Below, piece by piece: positions 33,214 through 41,676 of a stretch of DNA of 64,000 nt. Within the stretch, counting starts at the first letter, position 1. The number at the start of each line of letters is the position of its first letter. The DNA is from Schleiferiaceae bacterium (GTDB taxonomy: Bacteria > Bacteroidota > Bacteroidia > Flavobacteriales > Schleiferiaceae). The translations under genes and the position numbers were made by a program. The stretch is from contig JAGYIN010000002.1 of assembly GCA_018402665.1 (NCBI GenBank), positions 124,001 to 188,000 of the forward strand. The letters run 5' to 3'. The notes below the pieces were generated by a model that was not told where the DNA came from, ran no database searches, and worked only from the letters and a program-made list of their open reading frames with translations.

Positions 33214-33618
33214 ATGGGAAGTATTTTCACAAAGATCATCAACGGTGAGATTCCTTGTTACAAAGTAGGGGAGGATGCTTCTAATATTGCTTTTCTAGAC
33301 ATTCGTCCTTTAAAACGTGGTCACGTCTTGTGTGTACCTAAGCGCGAGGTGGATGAATTGTACGAATTACCTGCTGAAGACTATACGAGTCTCATGCTCT
33401 TTTCGCAGCGTATTGCACGTGCTATTAAAGCAGCTGTGCCTTGTAAACGCATAGGCTCAATGGTCTTAGGCATGGAGGTGCCTCATGCGCATTTGCATTT
33501 AGTTCCTTTGGATGCTGAGCATGAATTGAGTTTTTCGAATACTCCGTTGCAGTTGAGTGCAGCGGAGATGGAATCTATTCGTGCTTCTATTTCAAACGCT
33601 CTGGATGCTGTTGGATAA
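33214..33618 (+). CDS. HIT family nucleotide-binding hydrolase
   Basis: A 134-residue protein with the histidine triad in VPHAHLHLVPL (residues about 89-99) and the typical opening SIFTKIINGEIPCYKV. HIT proteins hydrolyse or transfer nucleotidyl groups, for example from adenosine 5'-phosphoramidates or dinucleoside polyphosphates. It probably shares greA mRNA. Its last 32 bases overlap the end of ruvC on the other strand. The exact substrate cannot be told. Confidence 0.92.
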   Translation: MGSIFTKIINGEIPCYKVGEDASNIAFLDIRPLKRGHVLCVPKREVDELYELPAEDYTSLMLFSQRIARAIKAAVPCKRIGSMVLGMEVPHAHLHLVPLDAEHELSFSNTPLQLSAAEMESIRASISNALDAVG

Positions 33619-34180
33619 ATTGGTCCCAGCTGCTACTACGGCCCTTTTTAGACTTAGATTTTGTTGCGCCACTGCCGTGTTTTGGAGCGCTAATGCCTGA
33701 GGTTTGGCTTTGATGACATACCGCCACGGCGAGCGCATCAGAAGCATCTAAATAATCGTGTGCTATACCCGGGAACATGGCTTGAAGCATTCCGCCTACT
33801 TGTTCTTTACTGGCATTACCATTCCCCACAATACTTTGTTTCACGAGTCGAGGACTGTATTCGAAAACGGGTATCTTCTTTGAAAGGGCGGTGGCCATGC
33901 AGATGCCTTGGGCCCGACCTAATTTCAGCATCGATTGTACGTTCTTACCAAAGAACGGCGCCTCTAAGGCCATTTCATCGGGCTTGTGTTGATCCACAAC
34001 AATGCTTAGTTCATCAAATATTTTAGCAAGTCGGGTGTAGTGGTCCAATTTCGTGTTGAGCTTGATGATATCCATCAACACGGGGTGTACTTTGCCTTTT
34101 ATGATGTGCACGACACTGTACCCCATGACTACAGTACCTGGATCTACACCAAGGATGATTTTATCGATGGTGTTTTCCAT
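33587..34180 (-). CDS. ruvC: Crossover junction endodeoxyribonuclease RuvC
   Basis: A 197-residue Holliday-junction resolvase. The active-site acids lie in ILGVDPGTVVMGY (Asp near 13), ALEAPFFGKN (Glu near 71) and HDYLDASDALAVAVCH (Asp pair near 145). The last 30 residues form a Ser/Lys-rich tail (GSGATKSKSKKGRSSSWDQF) not needed for the fold, and this tail is what overlaps the HIT gene. It follows the nucleoside transporter by five bases, making ruvC the last gene of a DUF151-transporter-ruvC unit. Confidence 0.96.
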   Translation of the reverse strand: MENTIDKIILGVDPGTVVMGYSVVHIIKGKVHPVLMDIIKLNTKLDHYTRLAKIFDELSIVVDQHKPDEMALEAPFFGKNVQSMLKLGRAQGICMATALSKKIPVFEYSPRLVKQSIVGNGNASKEQVGGMLQAMFPGIAHDYLDASDALAVAVCHQSQTSGISAPKHGSGATKSKSKKGRSSSWDQFIQQHPERLK

Positions 34181-34185
34181 AGTGC

Positions 34186-35472
34186 TTAAATCATTAGTCC
34201 AACAATGGCGGCAGTATACAATGAAGCCACCGTTCCGGCGATAAGGGCTTTAATACTCAACTCACTCAGGTCTTTTCTTCGGCTCGGGGCCAAAACCCCA
34301 ATTCCTCCGATCTGAATACCTATGCTCGCAATGTTAGCAAAGCCACAAAGCATATAAGTTGAAAGGATGACGCTGCGTTCTGACGTGAAGAGGCCTTCGT
34401 TTTTCATTTCAGTTAAACTGACGTAGGCGTAAAATTCATTCAAAATGGTTTTTTCTCCGAGCAGCTGTCCTACGAGCATGAGATCTGCAGGCGGTACACC
34501 TAGAATCCAAGCAATGGGGCTTAGGAGTGCGCCCATGATGAATTGGAGGGAGAAGGAGTCGTAGCGACCGTTGGTGACTTCGGCGGCCCAAACGTTGAGA
34601 CCGGTCCATGATCCTACACCTTCTACAAAAATGTAATTGGCTCCGTAAACGATTGCTGTAAATACGAGCAACATGGCTCCAACATTAACGGCTAATTTCA
34701 CCCCTTCCGTAGTTCCGTTGGAAATAGCATCGAGTGCGTTAGACCCCATATCAGCTGAGCTAATTTCAGCTACTTCTATAACGTCTTCTGTTTCGGGCAA
34801 TAGAATCTTCGCACTAATGAGTGCTGCAGGGGCACTGAGGACGGAGGCGGTGAGTAGGTGTTTGGCAAAGAATAATTGGCCCTCTTGGGTATCTCCACCA
34901 AGGTAGCCAATGTAAGCGGCTAATACTCCTCCGGCTATGGTCGCCATCCCTCCACTCATTAAACTGAGCAATTCCGAACGGCTCATTCCCGCGATGTACG
35001 GCTTCACCAATAACGGCGCCTCGGTTTGGCCAATAAAAATGTTACCGGCGGCAGCTAATGATTCCGCACCGGAGAGCTTTAAGGTTTTCTGCATGACCCA
35101 AGCCATGGCCTTAACCACGCGCTGGAGAATGCCGTAGTAGTAGAGCAATGAGGTGACGGCTGAGAAAAAGATGACTGTGGGAAGGACTTGGAAGGCGAAG
35201 AGATACCCGAAGTTATCGGTTTCTGTAATGAGGGAGCCGAAGAGGAAGGTCGATCCTTCACGTGTAAAATCTAGCAATGTGACTGCGACGAGGCTGAATT
35301 TTTCAAAAGCCCAGGAAACTCCCGGTACTTTTAAAACGGCTAAAGCCAGCACGAATTGCAGGAGCAGTCCTTTACCGACCATGGCCCAATTCACCTTGCG
35401 TTTGTTCGAACTAAACAGCCATAAAACTGCAGTGAGTACTGCAATTCCCAATAAGCTTCTAAGAATCATCAT
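34186..35472 (-). CDS. Concentrative nucleoside transporter (NupC/CNT)
   Basis: A 428-residue inner-membrane protein of the CNT family that imports nucleosides with H+ or Na+. Typical blocks are the N-terminal helices, SLITETDNFGYLFAFQVLP, FIGQTEAPLLVKPYI (substrate site), MSGGMATIAGGVLAAYIG, and GQLLGEKTILNEFYAYVSL near the C-terminus, followed by AGTVASLYTAAIVGL. Both nucleoside-contact motifs (GQTEAP and the NEF-containing motif) are intact. It overlaps the DUF151 gene by four bases. Together with tdk it supports nucleoside salvage. Confidence 0.94.
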   Translation of the reverse strand: MMILRSLLGIAVLTAVLWLFSSNKRKVNWAMVGKGLLLQFVLALAVLKVPGVSWAFEKFSLVAVTLLDFTREGSTFLFGSLITETDNFGYLFAFQVLPTVIFFSAVTSLLYYYGILQRVVKAMAWVMQKTLKLSGAESLAAAGNIFIGQTEAPLLVKPYIAGMSRSELLSLMSGGMATIAGGVLAAYIGYLGGDTQEGQLFFAKHLLTASVLSAPAALISAKILLPETEDVIEVAEISSADMGSNALDAISNGTTEGVKLAVNVGAMLLVFTAIVYGANYIFVEGVGSWTGLNVWAAEVTNGRYDSFSLQFIMGALLSPIAWILGVPPADLMLVGQLLGEKTILNEFYAYVSLTEMKNEGLFTSERSVILSTYMLCGFANIASIGIQIGGIGVLAPSRRKDLSELSIKALIAGTVASLYTAAIVGLMI

Positions 35473-36059
35473 AGCTTGTCCAACTTATCGCGCAACCGCG
35501 CGGCCAATTCGTAATCTTCGTTTTCTACAGCTTCAGTAAGGCGCAGTTCTAACTCTTCTCGTGTTGCTACTTGTGCTACTTCTGGCTCATCAAAATCATC
35601 TTCGTCTTCTTCCAAAGCGCGAGCATCCGCTTTTGACTCTTCCTTTTCCGTAATGCCGGCGTGTTCCATGATTTCTGGAGTGGCAAAAATGGAACATTCA
35701 AAACGAACGGCTAAAGCCACAGCGTCCGAAGGGCGAGAATCGAAAACATGTGTTCCACCAGAACCATCAACAGTATATAGACTGGCATAGAACACACCAT
35801 TTACCAATCTGTGAATGACAATCTTTTCTAGGGTAACCCCGAGCTCATCAAGCATGTTTTTCCATGTGTCGTGTGTGAGCGGTCGCGGCGGCGCCACAGA
35901 CTTTTCCATGGCTACAGCAATGCTCTGCGCTTCAGCGCCGCCTATAACGACAGGAAGCTTACGACCTCCTTCACCGGTCTCGGCTAGAATGAGTGCGTAA
36001 GCTCCTGATTTACCTTGACTGTAGGATAATCCTTTAACAGTGAGTTCTATGTGTTGCAT
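35469..36059 (-). CDS. DUF151 bifunctional nuclease family protein with UVR motif
   Basis: A 196-residue protein. Residues about 1-130 are a DUF151/BFN domain (GAYALILAETGEGGRKLPVV, RPLTHDTWKNMLDELGV, FDSRPSDAVALAVRF). An acidic linker follows, and residues about 163-196 form a UvrB/UvrC interaction motif (ELELRLTEAVENEDYELAA, then RLRDKLDKL). This arrangement is frequent in Bacteroidota. The plant BFN1 founder has nuclease activity, but bacterial function is not settled; the UVR motif hints at contact with excision repair. It sits one base from etfA and overlaps the transporter. Confidence 0.9.
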   Translation of the reverse strand: MQHIELTVKGLSYSQGKSGAYALILAETGEGGRKLPVVIGGAEAQSIAVAMEKSVAPPRPLTHDTWKNMLDELGVTLEKIVIHRLVNGVFYASLYTVDGSGGTHVFDSRPSDAVALAVRFECSIFATPEIMEHAGITEKEESKADARALEEDEDDFDEPEVAQVATREELELRLTEAVENEDYELAARLRDKLDKL

Positions 36060-37001
36060 TTATTGTCCGGCCTTGAAGGCGCGCATTGCGTTCACCAATT
36101 GGGGAACGACTTCAAATGCATCACCTACAATACCGTAGTCTGCAGCCTTAAAAAATGGGGCTTCAGCGTCTGTATTTACTACGACAATGGTCTTTGATGC
36201 ACTGACCCCAGCAAGGTGCTGGATGGCGCCAGAAATTCCTATCGCAATATACAGATTCGGGTTGACTTGGATACCGGTTTGTCCCACGTGTTCACTATGT
36301 GGTCTCCAGCCGATATCACTTACTGGTTTCGAACAAGCAGTGGCAGCTCCTAAAACGGAGGCGAGCTCTTCGATCATAGCCCAGTTTTCAGGCCCTTTGA
36401 GGCCTCTACCGGCACTGACAACGACCTCCGCTTCGGGCAGGGCGACTTTACCAGAAGCGATTGTTTTTTCGGTAACCTGCAACAAATCGGTTCCAGTGGT
36501 ATCCATAGATTCCACAGCACCTGCTCCGGCGCGCTCCTGAATACCGACGCTGTTGGGTACAAAGGAAACCATGGGTAGGCCTCCTGTAAGTTCGATGGTT
36601 TCGATACCTTTTGAGCTGAACGCACCGCGTACAACGGTCACCGGAGCTGTACCGGTTGGTATACTGGTAGTATTGGTACTTAATGCGCCGCCGGCCAATG
36701 CCGCCAGGGCTGGAGCGATGGAACGCCCAATGCTCGTCCCGGCGATCACCATACCCGCTGCGCCTTCAGCCATTGCAGCCAATTGTTGCGCTATTCCGTA
36801 GGGCGTTGCAGCAAGCACAATCGTTACGATGCGATCGGCGCCATAGGTGGCTAATGCCGCCGGATCTGCGGCACCGCGACTCGTAACTGCAGTGACGGTA
36901 GTTCCCGCCAGTTCAGCCCACGACTTTGCGTATGAAACGGCTTCGAATGACGCTTTTTTGAATTGGTTATTCCACTCTTCAGCAAATACAATTATTGACA
37001 T
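36060..37001 (-). CDS. etfA: Electron transfer flavoprotein subunit alpha
   Basis: A 313-residue subunit that carries the FAD of ETF. The C-terminal FAD domain contains VVSAGRGLKGPENWAMIEE, KPVSDIGWRPHSEHVGQTG and YIAIGISGAIQHLAG, followed by VNTDAEAPFFKAADYGIVGD. The N-terminal domain starts MSIIVFAEEWNN. ETF collects electrons from acyl-CoA dehydrogenases such as the one at 22.1 kb and passes them to the quinone pool. It follows etfB by 11 bases. Confidence 0.97.
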   Translation of the reverse strand: MSIIVFAEEWNNQFKKASFEAVSYAKSWAELAGTTVTAVTSRGAADPAALATYGADRIVTIVLAATPYGIAQQLAAMAEGAAGMVIAGTSIGRSIAPALAALAGGALSTNTTSIPTGTAPVTVVRGAFSSKGIETIELTGGLPMVSFVPNSVGIQERAGAGAVESMDTTGTDLLQVTEKTIASGKVALPEAEVVVSAGRGLKGPENWAMIEELASVLGAATACSKPVSDIGWRPHSEHVGQTGIQVNPNLYIAIGISGAIQHLAGVSASKTIVVVNTDAEAPFFKAADYGIVGDAFEVVPQLVNAMRAFKAGQ

Positions 37002-37012
37002 AAGGCTCGGAA

Positions 37013-37753
37013 TTAAATGGCTTTCGCCTCGTTGTGTAATAAATGGACCAATTCGTCGACGTTATCGACCAATTTTACTGCCGACTTAACCGCTGGCTTC
37101 ACAAACTTCACCGCTCGTGTCGCTGCATCATGTTCAGTGGCCTCCAAAACCTGTAGTGGTTTTGAACGCGCCGTCATGATGCCGCGCATGTTAGGGATAC
37201 GGAGGTCTTTTTCTTCAACCAAACCTTTTTTACCGCCTACAACCAATGGAAGGTTACCGGTATAGGTCGCATGACCACCATCAATTTCTCCAGTTGCGGT
37301 TGCCGATGAGCCGTCAATCACTAGATCAACACAAGCATTGACAAAAGGCAGGTTCAACAACGCTGCGAGCATTGCAGGTACCTGCTGTCCATTATAGTCG
37401 ATACTTTCTTGCCCGCACAAAATCAAATCATATGTATTCGCCGCAATGTGGTTCTTGAGTTCTTTGGCTACTGTGATAGCGTCCGTAGGGGTGGCGTTAA
37501 TACGTATGGCTTGATCGGCTCCTATGGCAAGGGCTTTTCTAAGGGTTGGTTCAGTTTCGGGTCCACCGACATTGAGTACGGTGATGGTGCCGCCGTGGGC
37601 TTCTTTTAGGTGCAAGGCTTTGGTCAAGCTGAATTCGTCGTAAGGGTTAATGACGAATTGGACCCCGGTGGCATCGAGTGCAGTTCCCGCCGCATCAAAA
37701 TTGATTTTGGCAGTGGTATCTGGCACGTGGCTAATACAAACTAATAGGTTCAT
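37013..37753 (-). CDS. etfB: Electron transfer flavoprotein subunit beta
   Basis: A 246-residue AMP-binding partner of EtfA. I take the ATG at 37753 because it gives the standard start MNLLVCISHVPDTTAKI; an earlier in-frame ATG adds a non-conserved lead. Family features are FVINPYDEFSLTKAL, LCGQESIDYNGQQVPAMLA with the signature loop and LRIPNMRGIMTARSKPLQVL near the C-terminus. A TAAATTTA box about 30 bases upstream is a weak promoter candidate. It is divergent from pdhB. Confidence 0.97.
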   Translation of the reverse strand: MNLLVCISHVPDTTAKINFDAAGTALDATGVQFVINPYDEFSLTKALHLKEAHGGTITVLNVGGPETEPTLRKALAIGADQAIRINATPTDAITVAKELKNHIAANTYDLILCGQESIDYNGQQVPAMLAALLNLPFVNACVDLVIDGSSATATGEIDGGHATYTGNLPLVVGGKKGLVEEKDLRIPNMRGIMTARSKPLQVLEATEHDAATRAVKFVKPAVKSAVKLVDNVDELVHLLHNEAKAI

Positions 37754-37877
37754 ACGGGTTTTCCTTATATAATTGACCCTAAATTTACTATGCATGCATA
37801 ATAATTCCAAAGAAAAGTGGTCCGATTTACGCTTTTATCTATTCTTTAACCTGCGAGCGAAAAAGCCCGTTAGTTTT

Positions 37878-37900
37878 TTAAGAATTGGTCCAATTTTTAA
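37878..37900. repeat. Imperfect palindrome with core AATTGGTCCAATT
   Basis: Eleven-base arms centred on the T at 37889 pair except for one position (TTAAGAATTGG / CCAATTTTTAA). It lies in the 249-bp gap between etfB and pdhB and could be an operator for either. The rest of this gap (37754-38002) holds promoters for the two genes and nothing else I can identify. The 13-base core recurs four more times in the window, all inside genes. Confidence 0.5.
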
Positions 37901-37973
37901 GGAATGCGTAAGGAACCTCCAAAAAATTGAAGCTCCAACCTACGAAAGGGTGCGCTAGGTCCTCTTTGCACCT

Positions 37974-37981
37974 TATATTTG
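37974..37981 (+). promoter_or_regulatory. -7 promoter box of pdhB (TATATTTG)
   Basis: TATATTTG matches TAnnTTTG exactly and lies 21 bases before the pdhB ATG. Confidence 0.55.
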
Positions 37982-38002
37982 CCGCCTACTACATCAAGAT
38001 TT

Positions 38003-38983
38003 ATGAAAACAATTCAGTTTAGAGAGGCCGTTTGTGAGGCCATGACCGAAGAAATGCGCCGCGATGAGAACATCTATTTGATGGGCGAAGAAGTTGCGGA
38101 GTACAACGGTGCTTACAAAGCATCTAAAGGCATGTTGGACGAATTTGGTCCCAAGCGTGTTTTAGATACTCCTATTGCAGAATTAGGTTTTGCAGGAATT
38201 TCAGTGGGTGCAGCAATGAATGGATTGCGTCCTATCGTGGAATTCATGACCTTCAACTTCTCGATGGTAGCGATCGATCAGATCATCAACAACGCTGCGA
38301 AAATGAAGCAGATGTCGGGCGGTCAGATCAATGTCCCGATCGTTTTCCGCGGTCCTACTGCTTCCGCCGGCCAATTGGCAGCGACGCATTCACAAGCATT
38401 TGAAAGTTGGTATGCGAACTGTCCAGGTTTGAAAGTAGTCGTTCCTTCAAATCCTTACGATTGTAAAGGCCTTTTGAAAAGCGCCATCAGAGATAACGAT
38501 CCTGTCATCTTCATGGAAAGTGAGCAGATGTATGGTGATAAAGGTGAAGTGCCAGAGGGCGAATACCTCCTTCCTATCGGCGTAGCAGATATCAAGCGCA
38601 AGGGAACAGATGTGACTATTGTAAGTTTTGGTAAAATCATCAAGGTCGCCTACGAAGCAGCGGATATCCTCGCGAAAGAAGGTATTTCTTGTGAGATCAT
38701 CGACTTGCGCACCGTTCGTCCTATCGACTACGATACGGTTATTGAAAGTGTCAAAAAGACGAACCGTCTGGTTTGTCTCGAAGAAGCTTGGCCTTTGGGC
38801 TCCATTGCTACTGAGATTACCTACAAAGTACAATCGGAGGCTTTCGACTACCTCGATGCCCCAGTGAAACGTATTACCACAACAGATACGCCGGCACCGT
38901 ATTCACCAACCTTGCTTGAAGCGTTCCTACCACAAGTTGGACAGGTGATTGACGCGGTTAAATCTGTGATGTACGTTAAATAA
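38003..38983 (+). CDS. pdhB: Pyruvate dehydrogenase E1 subunit beta
   Basis: A 326-residue transketolase-like subunit starting MKTIQFREAVCEAMTEEM at the ATG at 38003. It contains VYLMGEEV-like sequence (NIYLMGEEVAEYNGAYK), TPIAELGFAGISVGAAM, PIVEFMTFNFSMVAIDQI and FRGPTASAGQLAATHSQ, then VSFGKIIKVAYEAADIL in the C-terminal domain. With E1 alpha it decarboxylates pyruvate (or another 2-oxoacid) on thiamine diphosphate. E1 alpha and E2 are not adjacent, which is usual in Flavobacteriales. Motifs fit pyruvate best, though a branched-chain role cannot be excluded. Confidence 0.92.
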   Translation: MKTIQFREAVCEAMTEEMRRDENIYLMGEEVAEYNGAYKASKGMLDEFGPKRVLDTPIAELGFAGISVGAAMNGLRPIVEFMTFNFSMVAIDQIINNAAKMKQMSGGQINVPIVFRGPTASAGQLAATHSQAFESWYANCPGLKVVVPSNPYDCKGLLKSAIRDNDPVIFMESEQMYGDKGEVPEGEYLLPIGVADIKRKGTDVTIVSFGKIIKVAYEAADILAKEGISCEIIDLRTVRPIDYDTVIESVKKTNRLVCLEEAWPLGSIATEITYKVQSEAFDYLDAPVKRITTTDTPAPYSPTLLEAFLPQVGQVIDAVKSVMYVK

Positions 38984-39027
38984 GCAACACGATTTATTTA
39001 GAGGTTCGAACGAACGACTCTAAGACT

Positions 39028-39035
39028 TATATTTG
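39028..39035 (+). promoter_or_regulatory. -7 promoter box of hppA (TATATTTG)
   Basis: TATATTTG matches TAnnTTTG exactly. It is followed at once by a 13-bp inverted repeat. Confidence 0.55.
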
Positions 39036-39064
39036 CAGCCCTTTCCGTAACACGGGAGGGGCTG
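39036..39064 (+). promoter_or_regulatory. 13-bp hairpin at the hppA transcription start and leader
   Basis: Positions 39036-39048 pair with 39052-39064 (two G-T pairs) around the loop AAC. The hairpin begins on the base after the promoter box and ends 25 bases before the hppA ATG. It may be a regulatory leader structure, or a terminator for pdhB without a proper T-run. Confidence 0.5.
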
Positions 39065-39089
39065 ATTATTTAAATCAAACCATAATAAA

Positions 39090-41615
39090 ATGGAAAACAT
39101 GCTTTTATTGGTACCTGTATTTGGTATCGTTGGTCTAATCTACATGTTCTTTTTGCGCAATTGGGTCGTAAAACAAGATTCAGGCTCAGAAAAAATGACA
39201 AAGTTGGCAGCCTACATCAAAGCAGGCGCTTTGGCATTCTTGAATGCGGAGTACCGCATTTTAGCAATCTTCGTAGTAGTGGCAGGTGCCCTTCTCGGAA
39301 TTGTTTCTTCTATCGTTGAAACCACGCACTGGTTCATCGTTGTTGCATTCGTTATTGGTGCATTTTTCTCCGCAGTAGCAGGAAACATCGGTATGCGTAT
39401 CGCTACAGATGCTAACGTTAGAACAACACAGGCCGCCCGTACCTCTTTGCCACAAGCGTTGAAAGTTTCTTTCCGCGGTGGAACTGTAATGGGATTGGGT
39501 GTTGCCGGTCTAGCCGTTTTCGGTTTAGGTATATTATTTATCATCTTGACCAACTGGTTCATCATTGGTGAGGACACGTTCTACAGCGAGATGACCGTTG
39601 TTCTTGAAGCGCTCGCTGGTTTCTCACTAGGTGCTGAATCCATTGCTCTTTTTGCACGTGTAGGTGGTGGTATCTACACGAAAGCTGCTGATGTTGGTGC
39701 TGACCTTGTAGGTAAAGTTGAAGCAGGTATTCCTGAAGATGATCCACGTAACCCTGCAACTATAGCAGATAACGTAGGTGATAACGTAGGTGATGTTGCT
39801 GGTATGGGTGCCGATTTGTTTGGTTCTTATGTAGCAACGGTATTGGCTTCTATGGTTCTTGGGAACTATGTCATCAACGATAATTTGATCAGTACGGGTA
39901 ACTTCCTTGAGAACCATGGTCCTATCATGCTTCCTATGATGATCGCTGGTGTAGGAATTATTTTCTCCATCATCGGAACGTTCTTCATTCGCATTAAAGA
40001 CAACAATGCTAAAGAGCCGGAAGTACAGCGTGCATTGAACATGGGTAACTGGGTATCTATCATCCTTACGGGTATCGGTTCATACGTATTGATCCAAATG
40101 CTTCTACCTGAAACATTGAGCATGAAGTTCTTTGGTGAAGGTTTTAAAGACGTTACACGCAATGCCGTATTCGGTGCGGTTATCGTAGGTCTCGTAGTAG
40201 GTGCGTTAATTTCTTACTTCACTGAGTATTACACAGGATTGGGTAAAAAACCAATTTTAGATATCGTTCAAAAATCAGCTACAGGTGCTGCGACAAATAT
40301 CATCGCCGGTTTGGGAGTAGGTATGATTTCAACTTTCGCACCGATCCTTCTTTTCGCTGCTGCGATCTGGTCTTCGTATGCTTTTGCAGGCTTCTATGGC
40401 GTTGCTATTGCAGCTTCTGCAATGATGGCAACGACTGCCATGCAGTTGGCTATTGATGCCTTCGGTCCTATCGCGGACAACGCGGGTGGTATTGCTGAAA
40501 TGAGTGACTTACCGGACGAAGTACGCGAGCGTACAGATATCCTGGATTCTGTAGGTAATACTACTGCGGCAATCGGTAAAGGTTTTGCGATCGCTTCTGC
40601 TGCATTGACGGCATTGGCATTGTTCGCTGCCTTCGTAACCTTCACAGGTATTGACGGTATCAACATCTTTAAAGCACCTGTACTTGCGATGCTATTCGTT
40701 GGAGGTATGGTGCCGGTCGTATTCTCTGCTCTTGCAATGAATGCAGTAGGTAAAGCGGCCATGGAAATGGTGAAAGAAGTACGTCGTCAGTTTAAAGAGA
40801 TTCCAGGAATTATGGAATACAAAGCTGAGCCTGAGTACGACAAGTGTGTTGCCATCTCTACAGAGGCTTCTTTGAAAGAAATGATGTTGCCGGGTGCGAT
40901 GACTATTATCTTCCCATTGGTGGTAGCCTTCTTACCTATGGCCTTTGGTTATACGGGTCAAGAAGCTGCTGAAATGCTAGGTGGTTATATGGCCGGTGTT
41001 GCTGTATCAGGTGTGCTTTGGGCAATCTTCCAAAACAATGCTGGTGGTGCTTGGGACAACGCTAAGAAGTCCTTCGAGGCCGGTGTTATGATTGATGGTG
41101 AAATGACCTACAAAGGTTCTGAAGCACACAAAGCTGCAGTTACGGGTGATACCGTAGGTGATCCGTTTAAGGATACTTCAGGTCCATCGATGAACATCTT
41201 GATTAAATTGACATGTTTGGTAGGTCTTGTGATCGCACCAATCTTAGGAGACGGACACGATACACACAGTGAAGTTGCAACAGCAGCACCTGTGGAACTT
41301 CGTCAAGAAGTAATGAAAATGAAGCTCAAAGGTGTTGATGCGAATGTTCATGGTCCAGTGTTCCAGGGTCTCGTTAAAGTCGCCATGGATGTAACTGTTG
41401 ATAGCGATCGTGTTACTGAGGCTGTGATGAACTTGACCGCTGAGGACGGTGCATTTGAAGCCACATTCAGCAGTGTAGAAGGCATTTTCGACGGCATGAT
41501 GTTTCATGCTTCAGGTACCGTAACTACGAAAGACGATACACAGTTTAATGCGGATGTGGATTTCCACCGCAATGAAAATGGTGATGTAATCGAATTCAAT
41601 ATTGCTATTCACTAG
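39090..41615 (+). CDS. hppA: Membrane-bound ion-pumping pyrophosphatase with C-terminal extension
   Basis: An 841-residue integral membrane pump that couples pyrophosphate hydrolysis to H+ or Na+ transport. About 16 membrane helices fill residues 1-720. Active-site loops include YTKAADVGADLVGKVEAGIP, DDPRNPATIADNVGDNVGD, AFGPIADNAGGIAEM and the C-terminal DNAKKSFEAG. VGNTTAAIGKG has Ala where K+-independent enzymes have Lys, so it should need K+. The last 115 residues after GDGHDTHSE form a soluble, beta-rich tail not found in standard enzymes. It has its own promoter, leader hairpin and terminator. Confidence 0.95.
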   Translation: MENMLLLVPVFGIVGLIYMFFLRNWVVKQDSGSEKMTKLAAYIKAGALAFLNAEYRILAIFVVVAGALLGIVSSIVETTHWFIVVAFVIGAFFSAVAGNIGMRIATDANVRTTQAARTSLPQALKVSFRGGTVMGLGVAGLAVFGLGILFIILTNWFIIGEDTFYSEMTVVLEALAGFSLGAESIALFARVGGGIYTKAADVGADLVGKVEAGIPEDDPRNPATIADNVGDNVGDVAGMGADLFGSYVATVLASMVLGNYVINDNLISTGNFLENHGPIMLPMMIAGVGIIFSIIGTFFIRIKDNNAKEPEVQRALNMGNWVSIILTGIGSYVLIQMLLPETLSMKFFGEGFKDVTRNAVFGAVIVGLVVGALISYFTEYYTGLGKKPILDIVQKSATGAATNIIAGLGVGMISTFAPILLFAAAIWSSYAFAGFYGVAIAASAMMATTAMQLAIDAFGPIADNAGGIAEMSDLPDEVRERTDILDSVGNTTAAIGKGFAIASAALTALALFAAFVTFTGIDGINIFKAPVLAMLFVGGMVPVVFSALAMNAVGKAAMEMVKEVRRQFKEIPGIMEYKAEPEYDKCVAISTEASLKEMMLPGAMTIIFPLVVAFLPMAFGYTGQEAAEMLGGYMAGVAVSGVLWAIFQNNAGGAWDNAKKSFEAGVMIDGEMTYKGSEAHKAAVTGDTVGDPFKDTSGPSMNILIKLTCLVGLVIAPILGDGHDTHSEVATAAPVELRQEVMKMKLKGVDANVHGPVFQGLVKVAMDVTVDSDRVTEAVMNLTAEDGAFEATFSSVEGIFDGMMFHASGTVTTKDDTQFNADVDFHRNENGDVIEFNIAIH

Positions 41616-41639
41616 GCGGCACGCCGCTAGAAATATAAA

Positions 41640-41670
41640 CCCCCGGCGCATCGCGCCGGGGGGTTTTTTT
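41640..41670 (+). terminator. Strong rho-independent terminator after hppA
   Basis: A 10-bp GC-rich stem (CCCCCGGCGC / GCGCCGGGGG) with loop ATC is followed by seven T. Confidence 0.92.
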
Positions 41671-41676
41671 ATGCCC

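Noticed and set aside
37965-37968. TTTG upstream of pdhB as a -33 element
   Set aside because: It is only six bases before the -7 box, far too close to act as the -33 element.
39212-40762. Long minus-strand open frames opposite hppA
   Set aside because: They mirror the strongly codon-biased pump gene; composition is that of an antisense frame.
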